Assembly: GCF_019219825.1 (NCBI RefSeq)
Contig: NZ_JAHUXH010000005.1
Location: 248,001-312,000, forward strand
Direction of reading: 5' to 3'
From: Streptomyces sp. TRM70350
GTDB taxonomy: Bacteria > Actinomycetota > Actinomycetes > Streptomycetales > Streptomycetaceae
DNA: 64,000 bases
Part shown: piece by piece, positions 53,077 through 61,470 of the stretch
Position numbering within the stretch: the stretch's first letter is position 1
How the letters are laid out: each line of letters opens with the position of its first letter
Program-made: the position numbers and the translations under genes
Notes under the pieces: generated by a model
The model's input: only the letters and a program-made list of their open reading frames with translations
What the model was told of the DNA's origin: nothing
Database searches by the model: none

Positions 53077-53913
53077 ATGCGTCACAGCCGGACTTCCACC
53101 TTCGTACCCGCCCGGTCTCCCGCGCCGACCGGAGCGGGCGGGGGCTTGCTGTCGACTCGGGACCTCGCCGCCGCCTGGTTCCTGATCGTCCTGATCACGG
53201 TGCCCGCCTGGGTGCTGACGCTCGGGCAGGCCCGGGACATGGGCGTCGAACCCGGCACGATGGGGATGGCGCTGCCGCTGTTCCTGTTGATGTGGGTGAC
53301 GATGATGGCGGCCATGATGCTGCCGTCCATGGCGCCGGTGGCCATCACGTGGGCGCGCGGGATCGGTCGGCAGTCCTCCGGCTGGACGCGGACCGTGCGC
53401 ACGGTCGAGTTCGTGGGCGGGTATCTGCTGGTGTGGATCGCCTTCGGCCTGCTCGTCTACGCGGCCCTGGCCCTCACCGGCGGCCTGGTGCACGACCATC
53501 CGACCGCCGGACGCTGGATCGGCGCGGCGGCCTTCCTGCTCGCGGGCCTGCATCAGCTCGGCCCGTTCAAGAACGTCTGTCTGCGGCACTGCCGCGACCC
53601 CATGAGCCACCTGGTGCGCTACGCCGGGTTCCGGCGGTCGGCCCGCGATCTTCGGGTGGGTGTCCATCACGGCGCCTACTGCGTCGGCTGCTGCGCGGGA
53701 CTGATGGTCGTCCTGATCCCGCTCGGTGTGATGAACGTGGCGGCGATGGCCGGGCTTGCCGTGGTGATCTTCGTGGAGAAGCTGTGGTCCCGTGGTCCGC
53801 TGCTCGCCCGGGGCGTGGGGGTGGCGTTTCTCGTGCTCGCCGTGCTGGCACCGTTCCAGGACTGGTTGCTGCCGGGGCTGCAGGCGTCGATGCCGACGAT
53901 GGGCGGTATGTGA
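53077..53913 (+). CDS. DUF2182 integral membrane protein
   Basis: A 278-residue protein with about seven membrane helices. PLFLLMWVTMMAAMMLPSMAPVAITWA is the family hallmark (Met-rich, metal-binding-like). Later come LHQLGPFKNVCLRHCRDPMSHL and GAYCVGCCAGLMVVLIPLGVMNVAAM with Cys/His residues that could bind a metal. Families DUF2182 and DUF1326 are frequently adjacent or fused, as here. Function is unknown; a metal-handling membrane complex is plausible. The ATG at 53077 is chosen because ACAGGAG lies upstream. Confidence 0.9.
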   Translation: MRHSRTSTFVPARSPAPTGAGGGLLSTRDLAAAWFLIVLITVPAWVLTLGQARDMGVEPGTMGMALPLFLLMWVTMMAAMMLPSMAPVAITWARGIGRQSSGWTRTVRTVEFVGGYLLVWIAFGLLVYAALALTGGLVHDHPTAGRWIGAAAFLLAGLHQLGPFKNVCLRHCRDPMSHLVRYAGFRRSARDLRVGVHHGAYCVGCCAGLMVVLIPLGVMNVAAMAGLAVVIFVEKLWSRGPLLARGVGVAFLVLAVLAPFQDWLLPGLQASMPTMGGM

Positions 53914-53948
53914 CTCACCACGGAGTGAGAGCAGGGCGCCCACGGGGT

Positions 53949-54605
53949 CTAGTCAGGACCGCTCCAGTCGAACGGGAAGTGTTTGCTCGACTTCCCCGAG
54001 CGTTCCCAGGAGAAGCCGAACGCGTCGGCACGGTCGGCAGTGGCCCGTCCCCAGGTGGCGACCTGGCCCGGTCCGACCTCGGCGCCCGGGGCGTTGTGGA
54101 CCTGGACGCGTGCGCCGTCCGGCGTCGTCGGGCCGGTCAGTGCCTCGGCGGTGGCCGTGACCCGGCCGGGAATCTCGGCCCGCCAGGTGGCGAGATCCTC
54201 GTCGATCTCGACGTGGACGGGGGCGAAGTCCATGCCGCGCATCTCGGGGCGGAACATCTCCCCGAACTGCGCCGGCCACCCGCCCGCCTCACCGCCGAAG
54301 ATGGCCCCGAGCGCGCCCCGCTGCTGCTCGTCGGCTCGTTCGTCGAGGAAGAGCGCGGCGTACGCATCGGTGTGCGTGCCGGCCCAGGGGTTGCCGACGA
54401 AGGAGCCGAGCATCAGGACGTTGAGATCGTCGAGCCGCACGTCGCCGAAGCTGCCTTCCCGGATGTGCCAGACGAGCACGCCTTCGCAGTCGCCGTAGGT
54501 CGGGGGCTGGGCGAACGTACAGGGGCACGGTATGGCGCACTTGCACACGTCGAACCAGTCACCGACCAGGTGCCAGCGTGTACCGGTGCTGACTTGGTCT
54601 GTCAT
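53949..54605 (-). CDS. DUF1326 family protein
   Basis: A 218-residue soluble protein. It begins TGTRWHLVGDWFDVCKCAIPCPCTFAQPPTYGDCEGVLVWHI, with the family's CxCxxPCPC cluster near residues 20-30. A beta-rich region follows (VRLDDLNVLML, GMDFAPVHVEIDED) and ends SWERSGKSSKHFPFDWSGPD. The Cys cluster suggests metal binding. It is convergent with the DUF2182 gene, and the two probably act together. Biochemistry is unknown. Confidence 0.9.
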   Translation of the reverse strand: MTDQVSTGTRWHLVGDWFDVCKCAIPCPCTFAQPPTYGDCEGVLVWHIREGSFGDVRLDDLNVLMLGSFVGNPWAGTHTDAYAALFLDERADEQQRGALGAIFGGEAGGWPAQFGEMFRPEMRGMDFAPVHVEIDEDLATWRAEIPGRVTATAEALTGPTTPDGARVQVHNAPGAEVGPGQVATWGRATADRADAFGFSWERSGKSSKHFPFDWSGPD

Positions 54606-54890
54606 CTCGATTCCCTCCTCCTGCCGAGCCCGGGGGAGCTGACTCCGAGTGGCGAGACCGCCGCGTGTCCCGAGCGCGCGCCCGGGATGACCGGGCGGCC
54701 TCCCTTCCAGCTTGCACCCGATGTCCCGCGATGAGATGGCTCACGGAAAAAGTGCGGCCTGCGCAGGCAACTGTCCCTGTACGTGCCCTCTATTCGTACG
54801 CTGCGGAAACTGTTCCGGCGGGGGTGCGCGAAACCGACTGTGGCCTTGATCATGCAGGTCATACGATCGCCGGGGCGTCGCACGGCGTGA
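54606..54890. other. Region upstream of the LAETG remnant
   Basis: This 285-base stretch holds the DUF1326 promoter side and, toward its right end, an open frame that may be the frameshifted 5' part of the surface-protein remnant (SHLPPPDQVEDAEG is encoded at about 54915-54955). No intact gene is seen. Confidence 0.4.
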
Positions 54891-55178
54891 GCACTCCGCC
54901 AGCGCGATGCCCCTCGCACCTTCCGCCACCCGACCAGGTCGAGGACGCCGAGGGGCAAGCCCGGCAAGACCGACAACACCACCGAGCAGGGTGGCACTTC
55001 CCCCACTCCGGCGAACGGATCCGGCGGCAGCGGCACCGGCAGCGGCAGCGGCTCGCTCGCCGAGACCGGTTCGAGCGACGTTCTGCCGAAGGCCGCCCTG
55101 GCGGGCGGCGCGGCGCTCGTGCTCGGCGTCGGCGCGGTGGTCGTCGCCCGTCGCCGCAGAGTCGCGCTCGGCGGCTGA
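54891..55178 (+). pseudogene. Remnant of an LAETG-anchored surface protein
   Basis: The frame encodes a Gly/Ser-rich linker (ANGSGGSGTGSGSGS), the sortase motif LAETG, a membrane helix (AALAGGAALVLGVGAVVVA) and a basic tail RRRRVALGG, which is a complete cell-wall sorting signal. Upstream in this frame there is a stop at 54888 and no start codon. A plausible continuation (HLPPPDQVEDAEG) lies one base out of frame, joined by an extra G near 54953-54955. The gene is therefore 5'-truncated and frameshifted. The original protein would have been displayed on the cell wall by a class E-like sortase. Confidence 0.65.
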
Positions 55179-55510
55179 CGGTCGTCCGAGGCGACGGCAT
55201 CCCGACCGGACACGGGCCGGGCGGCGGGGGTGGGCTTCTGCCTCGGCGGTCGATTTCGTGATCGCTGCCACCGCGGCCCGGCCGTTGTCCACGACGACGC
55301 CGTGGCACGCTGACCTGCGGCGTGACCATTGGTCACCAACCGTCGCACTCCATCACTGTCCGGTTCACTGGGCGACCCGCAGGTGTGGGCGAAGCGGCCC
55401 CGGGTGTTATTGAATGAGGTGTGCGGTCAGGGGTCTCGGGGCCCCGTCGCACGGGCTCTGGTACGGCCCCGGCGCTGAGCCGGGGTTGGCGAGCGAGCTG
55501 AGAGAGCCGC
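55179..55510. other. Upstream region of the phosphatase gene
   Basis: About 330 bases containing the promoter of the SpoIIE-type gene. No gene is seen; long frames on either strand extend into neighbouring genes and lack coding character. Confidence 0.45.
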
Positions 55511-57673
55511 ATGGACGCCACACCCTCCCCCTCGTCTTCGTCGCCGTTCGACATGGTCAGCAGCGCCTTGGGGCAGTACATCCCGCGCGGCGGAGCGGCA
55601 GCGGCGGCCGGTCGTGCCGACTCTCAGGGCGAGCGCACCATCCCCCGATACGTGCCCGCCAACCCGGCACCCGGCCGTCAGGAGCAGATCCTCGGCGCGG
55701 TCAACCTCGACTGGGATCTGAGAATCACCCGCTGCAATCTGGACGCCCCCGTTTTCGCGGGAGTGGACGCCGTGACCGGGAGCCCTTTCGTCGATCTTCT
55801 GCCTCCCGGGGACGTACCGACGGTCACACGGCGGCTGCGGCAGGTCCTGGAGACCGGTGAGCCGCACGTCGCCCGGGTGCAGCGCCTGCGGCGCAGCGAC
55901 GGGTCGGAGCTGGTGGTCTCGATGAGCATCCTGGCCGCCGCGGCGCCTCAGGAGGGCCTGACCGTCTCCCTGATCGCCATGGCCAGGAGGCTGCACCTGT
56001 ACGCCGCCGAGACCGCGATCGGCACCTCGCTGGACATCGGCGAGACCGCGCAGTCGCTGGCGGAGTCTCTGCTGGCCTGGGGAGACGTGGCCGCCGTCGA
56101 CCTCGACTTCGCCGTGTGGACGGGCGAGGCGGTCACCGACCGGCCGCAGGGGCGCGTCCGGCTGCGGCGGGCGGCCCTGGTGCCGGACCGGGCGTGGCCC
56201 GACGGCTACGTGACTCCGGGCGACGATCTTCCCAGCGAGGCGAGTCGCCTGCTGGCGCAAGCGGTACGGCGTGACGACGCCGCGCAGGCCATCGTCATAC
56301 CCGACCGGAAGGCGATCGAGCGGGTACTCGGCAGTCCGCGGCTGGTGCGTGCCCTGGTGCCCGGTGACCGGGCGGCGGGTGTGGCGTGCATACCGCTGGT
56401 GCTCGACGGCGCGCCGCCCGTCGTTCTCGGCGTGGCGGAGGTCTGGCGGCGGGCGGACCGCCCCTTCGACGACAACGAGTTGTTCGACCTGCAGGAGCTG
56501 GTGGCCAGGACCTCTCATCACGTCGACCTGGCCCGTCAGCACCAGCGCGAGCACACGCAGGTGCTGGCGTTGCAGCGCCGGCTGCTGCCACGGGCCGGCG
56601 GCGACACCGTCGAGACTGCCAGCGTCTGCCAGCCCGCCACCCCCGACAGCGCGGGCGTCGGCGGCGACTGGGTGAACAGTTTTCCGCTGTCGGACGGCCG
56701 TACCGCGCTGGTGGTCGGTGACGTCGTCGGGCACGGCCTGGGAGCCGCGGCCACCATGGGGCAGCTGAGCATGGAGGCCCGCGCGCTGCTGTCCGCGGGG
56801 CTGGCGCCCGACGAGGTGCTGGAGCACCTGGACGAGACCGTGACGCTGCTGGACGACGCGGAGTCCGGGCTGGCGGCCGGCTACAGCGCCCTCGGGTCGA
56901 CCTGCTGCATCGCCGTGTACGACCCGGTCAGCCAGCACGTGGCGCTGTCCAGCGCCGGCCATCTCCCCCCGGTCCTGGTGCCCCCGGACGGGCCCGCCGG
57001 GCCGCTCGCAGTCCGCCCTCACCCCGGCCTGGGCGCCGAGTTCGCGCTGCGGGAGCCGTTCGAGGTGCACGCGTTCGCCACGCCGCCGGGCTCGCTGCTC
57101 GCCCTCTACACCGACGGCCTGGTGGAGGATCCCGCCCTGTCGATCGACGAGGGCATCGGCAGGCTGGCGGACACCGTGTCCACGGTGCACCCCTGGGATG
57201 CCCTGGAGGAGGCCGCGCGGCGCGTGGTCGCCGCGCTGGCGCCTGTGCGCCGGCGCGACGACGTGACCCTGCTGCTCGCGCGCATGATCGGCTACCGCAA
57301 GGGGGACACCGCGACCTGGCGTCTGCCCGCCCGCGACGACGCGGCCGCCCGGGCCCGCACGTTGGTCTCCGCGCTGCTGGGGCAGTGGCGCACCAGAGAT
57401 GACACCCGGGACAGCGTGGTGCAGGTGGTCAGCGAGCTGGTCGCCAACGCGGTCCGCTTCGCCGGCGGACCCATCACGGTACGGCTGATCAGGGCCGGTC
57501 ACGGGCTGCTGTGCGAGGTGGGCGACACCGGCAACGGCAGGCCGCGGCTGGGCCGCAACGGGCTCCTCGACGACGGGGGTCGTGGCCTGCACGTGGTGCA
57601 CAGCCTCACCACCCGGTGGGGGGTGCGGTGGACGGACACCGGCAAAGTGGTCTGGGCGGCCGTCGCGAGGTAA
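55511..57673 (+). CDS. SpoIIE/RsbU-type phosphatase with PAS, GAF and kinase-like domains
   Basis: A 720-residue signalling protein. A PAS-like domain (LGAVNLDWDLRITRCNLDAPVFAGVDA, about 60-165) is followed by a GAF-like domain (165-350). The PP2C SpoIIE domain has AGVGGDWVNSF and VGDVVGHGLGAAATM (acidic metal ligands, about 375-570). A C-terminal RsbW-type ATPase has SELVANAVRFAGG, CEVGDTGNGRPR and GRGLHVVHSL (590-720). It should dephosphorylate an anti-anti-sigma factor and may itself phosphorylate one, linking a sensed signal to sigma control. No partner sigma or STAS gene is adjacent. Confidence 0.93.
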   Translation: MDATPSPSSSSPFDMVSSALGQYIPRGGAAAAAGRADSQGERTIPRYVPANPAPGRQEQILGAVNLDWDLRITRCNLDAPVFAGVDAVTGSPFVDLLPPGDVPTVTRRLRQVLETGEPHVARVQRLRRSDGSELVVSMSILAAAAPQEGLTVSLIAMARRLHLYAAETAIGTSLDIGETAQSLAESLLAWGDVAAVDLDFAVWTGEAVTDRPQGRVRLRRAALVPDRAWPDGYVTPGDDLPSEASRLLAQAVRRDDAAQAIVIPDRKAIERVLGSPRLVRALVPGDRAAGVACIPLVLDGAPPVVLGVAEVWRRADRPFDDNELFDLQELVARTSHHVDLARQHQREHTQVLALQRRLLPRAGGDTVETASVCQPATPDSAGVGGDWVNSFPLSDGRTALVVGDVVGHGLGAAATMGQLSMEARALLSAGLAPDEVLEHLDETVTLLDDAESGLAAGYSALGSTCCIAVYDPVSQHVALSSAGHLPPVLVPPDGPAGPLAVRPHPGLGAEFALREPFEVHAFATPPGSLLALYTDGLVEDPALSIDEGIGRLADTVSTVHPWDALEEAARRVVAALAPVRRRDDVTLLLARMIGYRKGDTATWRLPARDDAAARARTLVSALLGQWRTRDDTRDSVVQVVSELVANAVRFAGGPITVRLIRAGHGLLCEVGDTGNGRPRLGRNGLLDDGGRGLHVVHSLTTRWGVRWTDTGKVVWAAVAR

Positions 57674-57808
57674 CGCGGCTGCGGGTGGGGCGGGTGCGCG
57701 CGCTCGCCCGGCGGCGCCACCCGCGCCCCACGCGCGGTGCGGGCGGTACGGGCGGCGCCACCGCTGGTACGGGCGGCCGTCCGCTGGTACGGGTGGCGCA
57801 AGCTCGCC

Positions 57809-59005
57809 CTACAGCCACTCCCCTTCCAGGGCGGTGGCCGTGAGGCCGGGGGCCGCCGCGTACAGGACGGCACGATCGCCCGGTTCCTGCCGCTTGGCGT
57901 CGTGCGCCCTGCGCAGGATGTCGAACACGGCGGCGCCTCCGCGGTTGCCGCTGGTGTAGCTGTCCCGGCTGTAGTCCAGCAGCCCCGTCGGCCACCCGTC
58001 GGGCATCGTCTGCTCCATGTACTCCAGCACCCGGGTCCCGCCCGGGTGCGCGAGCAGAACGTCGGGATGCCAGGAGTCGGGGTGGTCCTGGTAACGGACG
58101 CGCAACCACTCCCACATCGCGGTGACCGTCTCCTGTACGGCGCGCGGCCCGCGCCGGTCCATCACGAAGTGGGTGCCGTCCGCCCGTGTCTCCAGGCGGT
58201 GCAGGTCCTGGGTGCCGGGCAGCGTGTGGTGCCAGGCGGCGTCCAGCCGCAGTATCGACTCGGGCCGCGGGCGGCCCGTGACCACCGCGGCGACCGCGGT
58301 GTCCGCGAACAGCAAGCGGACGATCAAGGACTCCAGAGTGTCGTCCGCGGGCTGGTAGGTCGTGCTCAGCGCTTCCGCGATCACGACCAGGACCACCCGG
58401 TCGGGGTCCGCGGCCACGAGGTCCGCCGCCAGCGCCAGGGAACGGGTCCCGGCGATGCAGGCCCACTGCGTGGCCGGCAGCAGCATCACGTCGCCCCGGA
58501 GCGGGAGCTTGTTGGCCAGGGCGACGTCCAGCCCCGGCAGCGCCGGGGTGGTGGAGTGACTGGTGATCAGGCAGTCCACGTCCGCGGCGTCCAGCCCGGC
58601 GATCTGCAGGGCCCCGCGCGCCGCATGCTCCCCGTAGGCCTGCACGGCCGCCCAGGCCGGCGCGGTGCGCTCCTGGACGGTCTGCGGCGCGGGTATCGCC
58701 TCAAGGGCGGCGATGACCCGGTCCACGTCCTGCTCGGTGAACCCGTCGCGGGCCAGCGCCTCCCGGGCCGACCCGCTGCCGACAGCCCGCAGGCCGCTCC
58801 CGTTGCCAGGGGCGACGGCGGTCTCCAGCGGCAGCATCCACCCGCGGGCTTCTATGCCCGTACTGGCCGCGATGCCGTCGATCCGCGGCGCCCACACCGC
58901 GTGCGGGTGCCGACCGCGCACTTCCGCCACGATCTGGCTGGTCTCCACGGTGTGCTTGCCATGTATCACGGCAGGAGGGCACAGGTAAGCGGCCACAATT
59001 GGCAC
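57809..59005 (-). CDS. Type III polyketide synthase
   Basis: A 398-residue chalcone-synthase-superfamily enzyme that condenses malonyl-CoA units onto a CoA starter. The catalytic triad is visible: Cys183 in ATQWACIAGTRSL, His320 in LAHPGGTRVLEYM, and Asn354 in SGNRGGAAVFDIL, at family spacing. The Gly-rich end and HTVETSQIVAEVR start also fit. The sequence is not obviously RppA (tetrahydroxynaphthalene synthase), so the product is open. It stands alone on its strand; possible tailoring genes are divergent. A Crp-like palindrome lies 43 bases upstream of its start. Confidence 0.88.
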   Translation of the reverse strand: MPIVAAYLCPPAVIHGKHTVETSQIVAEVRGRHPHAVWAPRIDGIAASTGIEARGWMLPLETAVAPGNGSGLRAVGSGSAREALARDGFTEQDVDRVIAALEAIPAPQTVQERTAPAWAAVQAYGEHAARGALQIAGLDAADVDCLITSHSTTPALPGLDVALANKLPLRGDVMLLPATQWACIAGTRSLALAADLVAADPDRVVLVVIAEALSTTYQPADDTLESLIVRLLFADTAVAAVVTGRPRPESILRLDAAWHHTLPGTQDLHRLETRADGTHFVMDRRGPRAVQETVTAMWEWLRVRYQDHPDSWHPDVLLAHPGGTRVLEYMEQTMPDGWPTGLLDYSRDSYTSGNRGGAAVFDILRRAHDAKRQEPGDRAVLYAAAPGLTATALEGEWL

Positions 59006-59620
59006 CTTTCTACGGGGAACAAAGGGGAGGGGAACATCACGAATGCTGTGACATGGGTCACTTCAGCACTTCGCGTCCAAATCGATACCAATACGCCCCA
59101 CTTAGGGCGTCGGCATCCGTTTCGAGCATGGAGGCCAAATGGACATTTCCGCTGTGACCTGAGCAACTTGGGCGGTTTGCAATGTGTGTGACACGGCGCA
59201 CGCTGCGGCCCAAGGCGCTCCGGCGCGGTGCCGCGGACCTACCGTGTCGGGACCAGGAGTCCGTGGGTGCACGGCGGCAGCTCACGGATCCGGCTGTCGC
59301 CTCTCCGAGGACGAGAAGCCGTACGGGCGCGGCGGGCTGTGTGGGGCGGCCTTACCAGGCGCGCGGTTGGGGACCTGACGGCGTGTTGCGTCCCGTCCCG
59401 GAAACCTTCGCGACGATCGCGGACACGGACGACTGGCTCGCCGAGAAGCAGACTGGGATCCGCCGGGGAGAGCGGCGCACTTCCACCGCTCCCTGTTCGA
59501 CAACCGCGGTCAGGACCTGACCGGTCATCTGAACCAGGCTGCCCGACCGGCCCCGATGGTCGGCCACACGCACGGCCCGGCCGAACGGATCACATCCCGC
59601 ACGAGATCAGGAGTTTCCAC
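59006..59620. other. 615-base spacer with regulatory palindrome and possible frameshifted remnant
   Basis: The left 180 bases are AT-richer and hold promoter elements for the type III PKS. Toward the right, a plus-strand frame encoding [16 protein letters not shown] (about 59400-59450) appears to continue one frame over as [20 protein letters not shown], which ends in a stop overlapping the dehydrogenase ATG (ATGA at 59621). This may be a decayed gene formerly coupled to the dehydrogenase. I do not recognise it. Confidence 0.4.
59048..59061. promoter_or_regulatory. Crp-like palindrome GTGAC-N4-GTCAC
   Basis: GTGACATGGGTCAC is a perfect 5-base-arm inverted repeat and fits the Streptomyces Crp consensus GTG-N6-GNCAC as I remember it. 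It is 43 bases upstream of the type III PKS start. Further TGTGAC words occur near 59154 and 59188. Confidence 0.5.
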
Positions 59621-60778
59621 ATGACGTACTCGGCAGCGGACCGCGCCCCTCGGCCGCAGGAGGAGATCGGCTTCGTCGGGCTCGGCGTCATGGGCCGGCC
59701 CATGGCGCTCAACCTGGCCAGGTCCGGCACCAGGCTCGTCGTCTGGAACAGGACCGCCGAGCGCACCGAGCCGCTGCGTGCCGCCGGCGCCGCCGTGGCG
59801 GCGGACGTCGAGGAGGTGTTCGCGCGCGCCCGCATCGTGGTCGTCATGCTCGTCGACGAGGAGGCGACGGACACGGTCCTGGGGCGCGGCACGCCCGGTT
59901 TCGCGCAGCTGGTCTCCGGCCACGTCGTCGTGTCGATGGGCTCGACCTCGCCCGAGTACGCGCGCGGGCTCGCGGCGGACATCCTCGCCGCGGGCGGCCG
60001 CTTCGTCGAAGCCCCGGTGTCCGGCTCGAAGAAGCCCGCCGAAGCGGGCGAACTGGTGTCGCTGCTGGGCGGCGATCCGGACACCGTCGCGGAAGTCCGC
60101 CCGCTGCTCGCCCCGATGTGCCGTCAGACGGTGTTCTGCGGTCCGCCCGGCACGGGGATGCTGATGAAGCTGGCGGTCAACCTGTACCTGGACACGATGC
60201 TCGTCGGCCTGGCCGAAGCCGTGCACTTCGCCGACCGCAACGGCCTCGACCTCGACACCTTCCGCGCCGCCATCGACTCCGGCCCGATGGCCTGCGACGT
60301 CACCCGCGTGAAGATCCCCAAGCTCATCGCCCGGGACTTCTCGGTCCAGGCAGCCACCTCCGACGGCTACGCCAACACCCGGCTCATCGCGGACGCCGCC
60401 CGCGCGGCGGGCTGCGCCACACCCCTGCTCGACCTCAGCAGCGGCCTCTACGGCGAAACCGTGGGGCTCGGCAACGGCCGCCTCGACATGGTGTCGGTCA
60501 TCCAGGCCATCGAGGCCCGCACCGACACGCTCTCCCGCTCCGCCACAGCCGTCACCGCGTCAGGGCGTCAGGGCGTCATGCCGGAGGCTCCCTCGCCGTC
60601 CAGCGGGGCCTCGAAGTCGGAGGGACGTAGCGGCCGGGCTCGACGACATGGTCCGTGCCGAGCGTGCGACACCGGTGGGCAGAGTGCGTGCTCGGACGAG
60701 CACGGGGTCGGGTCGGGCTCGGTCGGACGTCCGGTCGGGGAACGCCTTCGTGTGCACAGAGCTTGGGTGCCCGCTTGA
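59621..60778 (+). CDS. NAD(P)-dependent beta-hydroxyacid dehydrogenase with abnormal C-terminal tail
   Basis: A 385-residue protein. Residues 14-302 are a normal 3-hydroxyisobutyrate dehydrogenase-type enzyme: dinucleotide motif [21 protein letters not shown], substrate loop [22 protein letters not shown], and catalytic Lys183 in [14 protein letters not shown]. Family members end near 'VIQAIEAR'; the last 83 residues ([24 protein letters not shown] onwards) are low-complexity and Arg/Gly/Ser-rich, suggesting loss of the normal stop codon by a nearby frameshift. CAGGAG precedes the ATG. Imine reductases share this fold, so the substrate is open. Confidence 0.85.
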   Translation: MTYSAADRAPRPQEEIGFVGLGVMGRPMALNLARSGTRLVVWNRTAERTEPLRAAGAAVAADVEEVFARARIVVVMLVDEEATDTVLGRGTPGFAQLVSGHVVVSMGSTSPEYARGLAADILAAGGRFVEAPVSGSKKPAEAGELVSLLGGDPDTVAEVRPLLAPMCRQTVFCGPPGTGMLMKLAVNLYLDTMLVGLAEAVHFADRNGLDLDTFRAAIDSGPMACDVTRVKIPKLIARDFSVQAATSDGYANTRLIADAARAAGCATPLLDLSSGLYGETVGLGNGRLDMVSVIQAIEARTDTLSRSATAVTASGRQGVMPEAPSPSSGASKSEGRSGRARRHGPCRACDTGGQSACSDEHGVGSGSVGRPVGERLRVHRAWVPA

Positions 60779-61112
60779 CGCTGCGAGGCCGGCGGTCACG
60801 CTGGCGCAGCCCGCCGCGCGGGCGGCGTCCGGTGTGGGTCACCGTCGTGGCGTCCGTCGAGGGCGTCATCGCCATGTGCCGCGCCAAGCGCAGCATGCAG
60901 CCGCTGGACCAGCAGGTCGGGCAGCCTGTCCAGCCCCGGGGAGGGCTCGACGGCCGCCTCGTCCGGGGCGTCCGGCTGCCGCAGCAGCCCGGACAAGCCC
61001 GTACACCGTCTGCCGTTGAGTGCGTGTTGAAGAAGCGGTGATCCCGCGGGAGGTGATCCGACCGCACCCTGGATCGCGGCGCAGGGCTGCCGGTCCGGGC
61101 GGGGTTCGAGGA
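60779..61112. other. 334-base spacer, no recognisable gene
   Basis: Overlapping open frames occur on both strands, but none has a ribosome binding site or family resemblance. It is bounded by an abnormal dehydrogenase tail on one side and a broken MarR gene on the other, so decayed DNA is likely. Confidence 0.5.
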
Positions 61113-61439
61113 TCAACCTTGGCCAGGTGAGGGCACGTCGATCCCGCGTGCGCGCAAGGAGTCGGCCACCTTCATCAGCAGCCTGAGCAACTCGCCTCGT
61201 TCCTCGGGCGTGAAGTCGTCGAACAATGCCGCTGCCGCCGCATGCGAGGGTCAGAGCTCCTGTTCCACCACCTGCCTGCCCGCCTGGGTGAGCTCCACCG
61301 GCTTGATCCGGCGGTCGTGCGGATGGCCGACACGACGGACCAGGCCCTCCTTCTCAAGACCGTCCACCAGGACGGTCATCGCCCCGGCCGGGGCGATCCC
61401 CGCAGTGTCCGCGCCTTCCACGCGCAGCAGCAAGGACAA
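61113..61439 (-). pseudogene. MarR-family regulator remnant
   Basis: The wing and recognition part of a MarR protein is clear (TAGIAPAGAMTVLVDGLEKEGLVRRVGHPHDRRIKPVELTQAGRQVVEQEL). The frame then hits a TGA at about 61251, after which the same frame continues with HAAAAALFDDFTPEERGELLRLLMKVADSLRARG, the normal MarR C-terminal dimerisation helix. About 70 N-terminal residues are missing; the frame begins right behind the end of the transporter gene. It is therefore both truncated and interrupted by a nonsense codon. Confidence 0.75.
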
Positions 61440-61470
61440 GGACGTGCCTGCTCGGCGTCGCGCTGTGTCG

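Noticed and set aside
52393..53943. 516-codon minus-strand frame across MerR and DUF2182 genes
   Set aside because: Covers two real genes in wrong frames; the short hydrophobic patch in the spacer lacks a start site.
55427..57601. 724-codon open frame opposite the SpoIIE-type phosphatase
   Set aside because: Gln/His/Arg-rich shadow with no motif, while the plus-strand frame has four recognisable domains.
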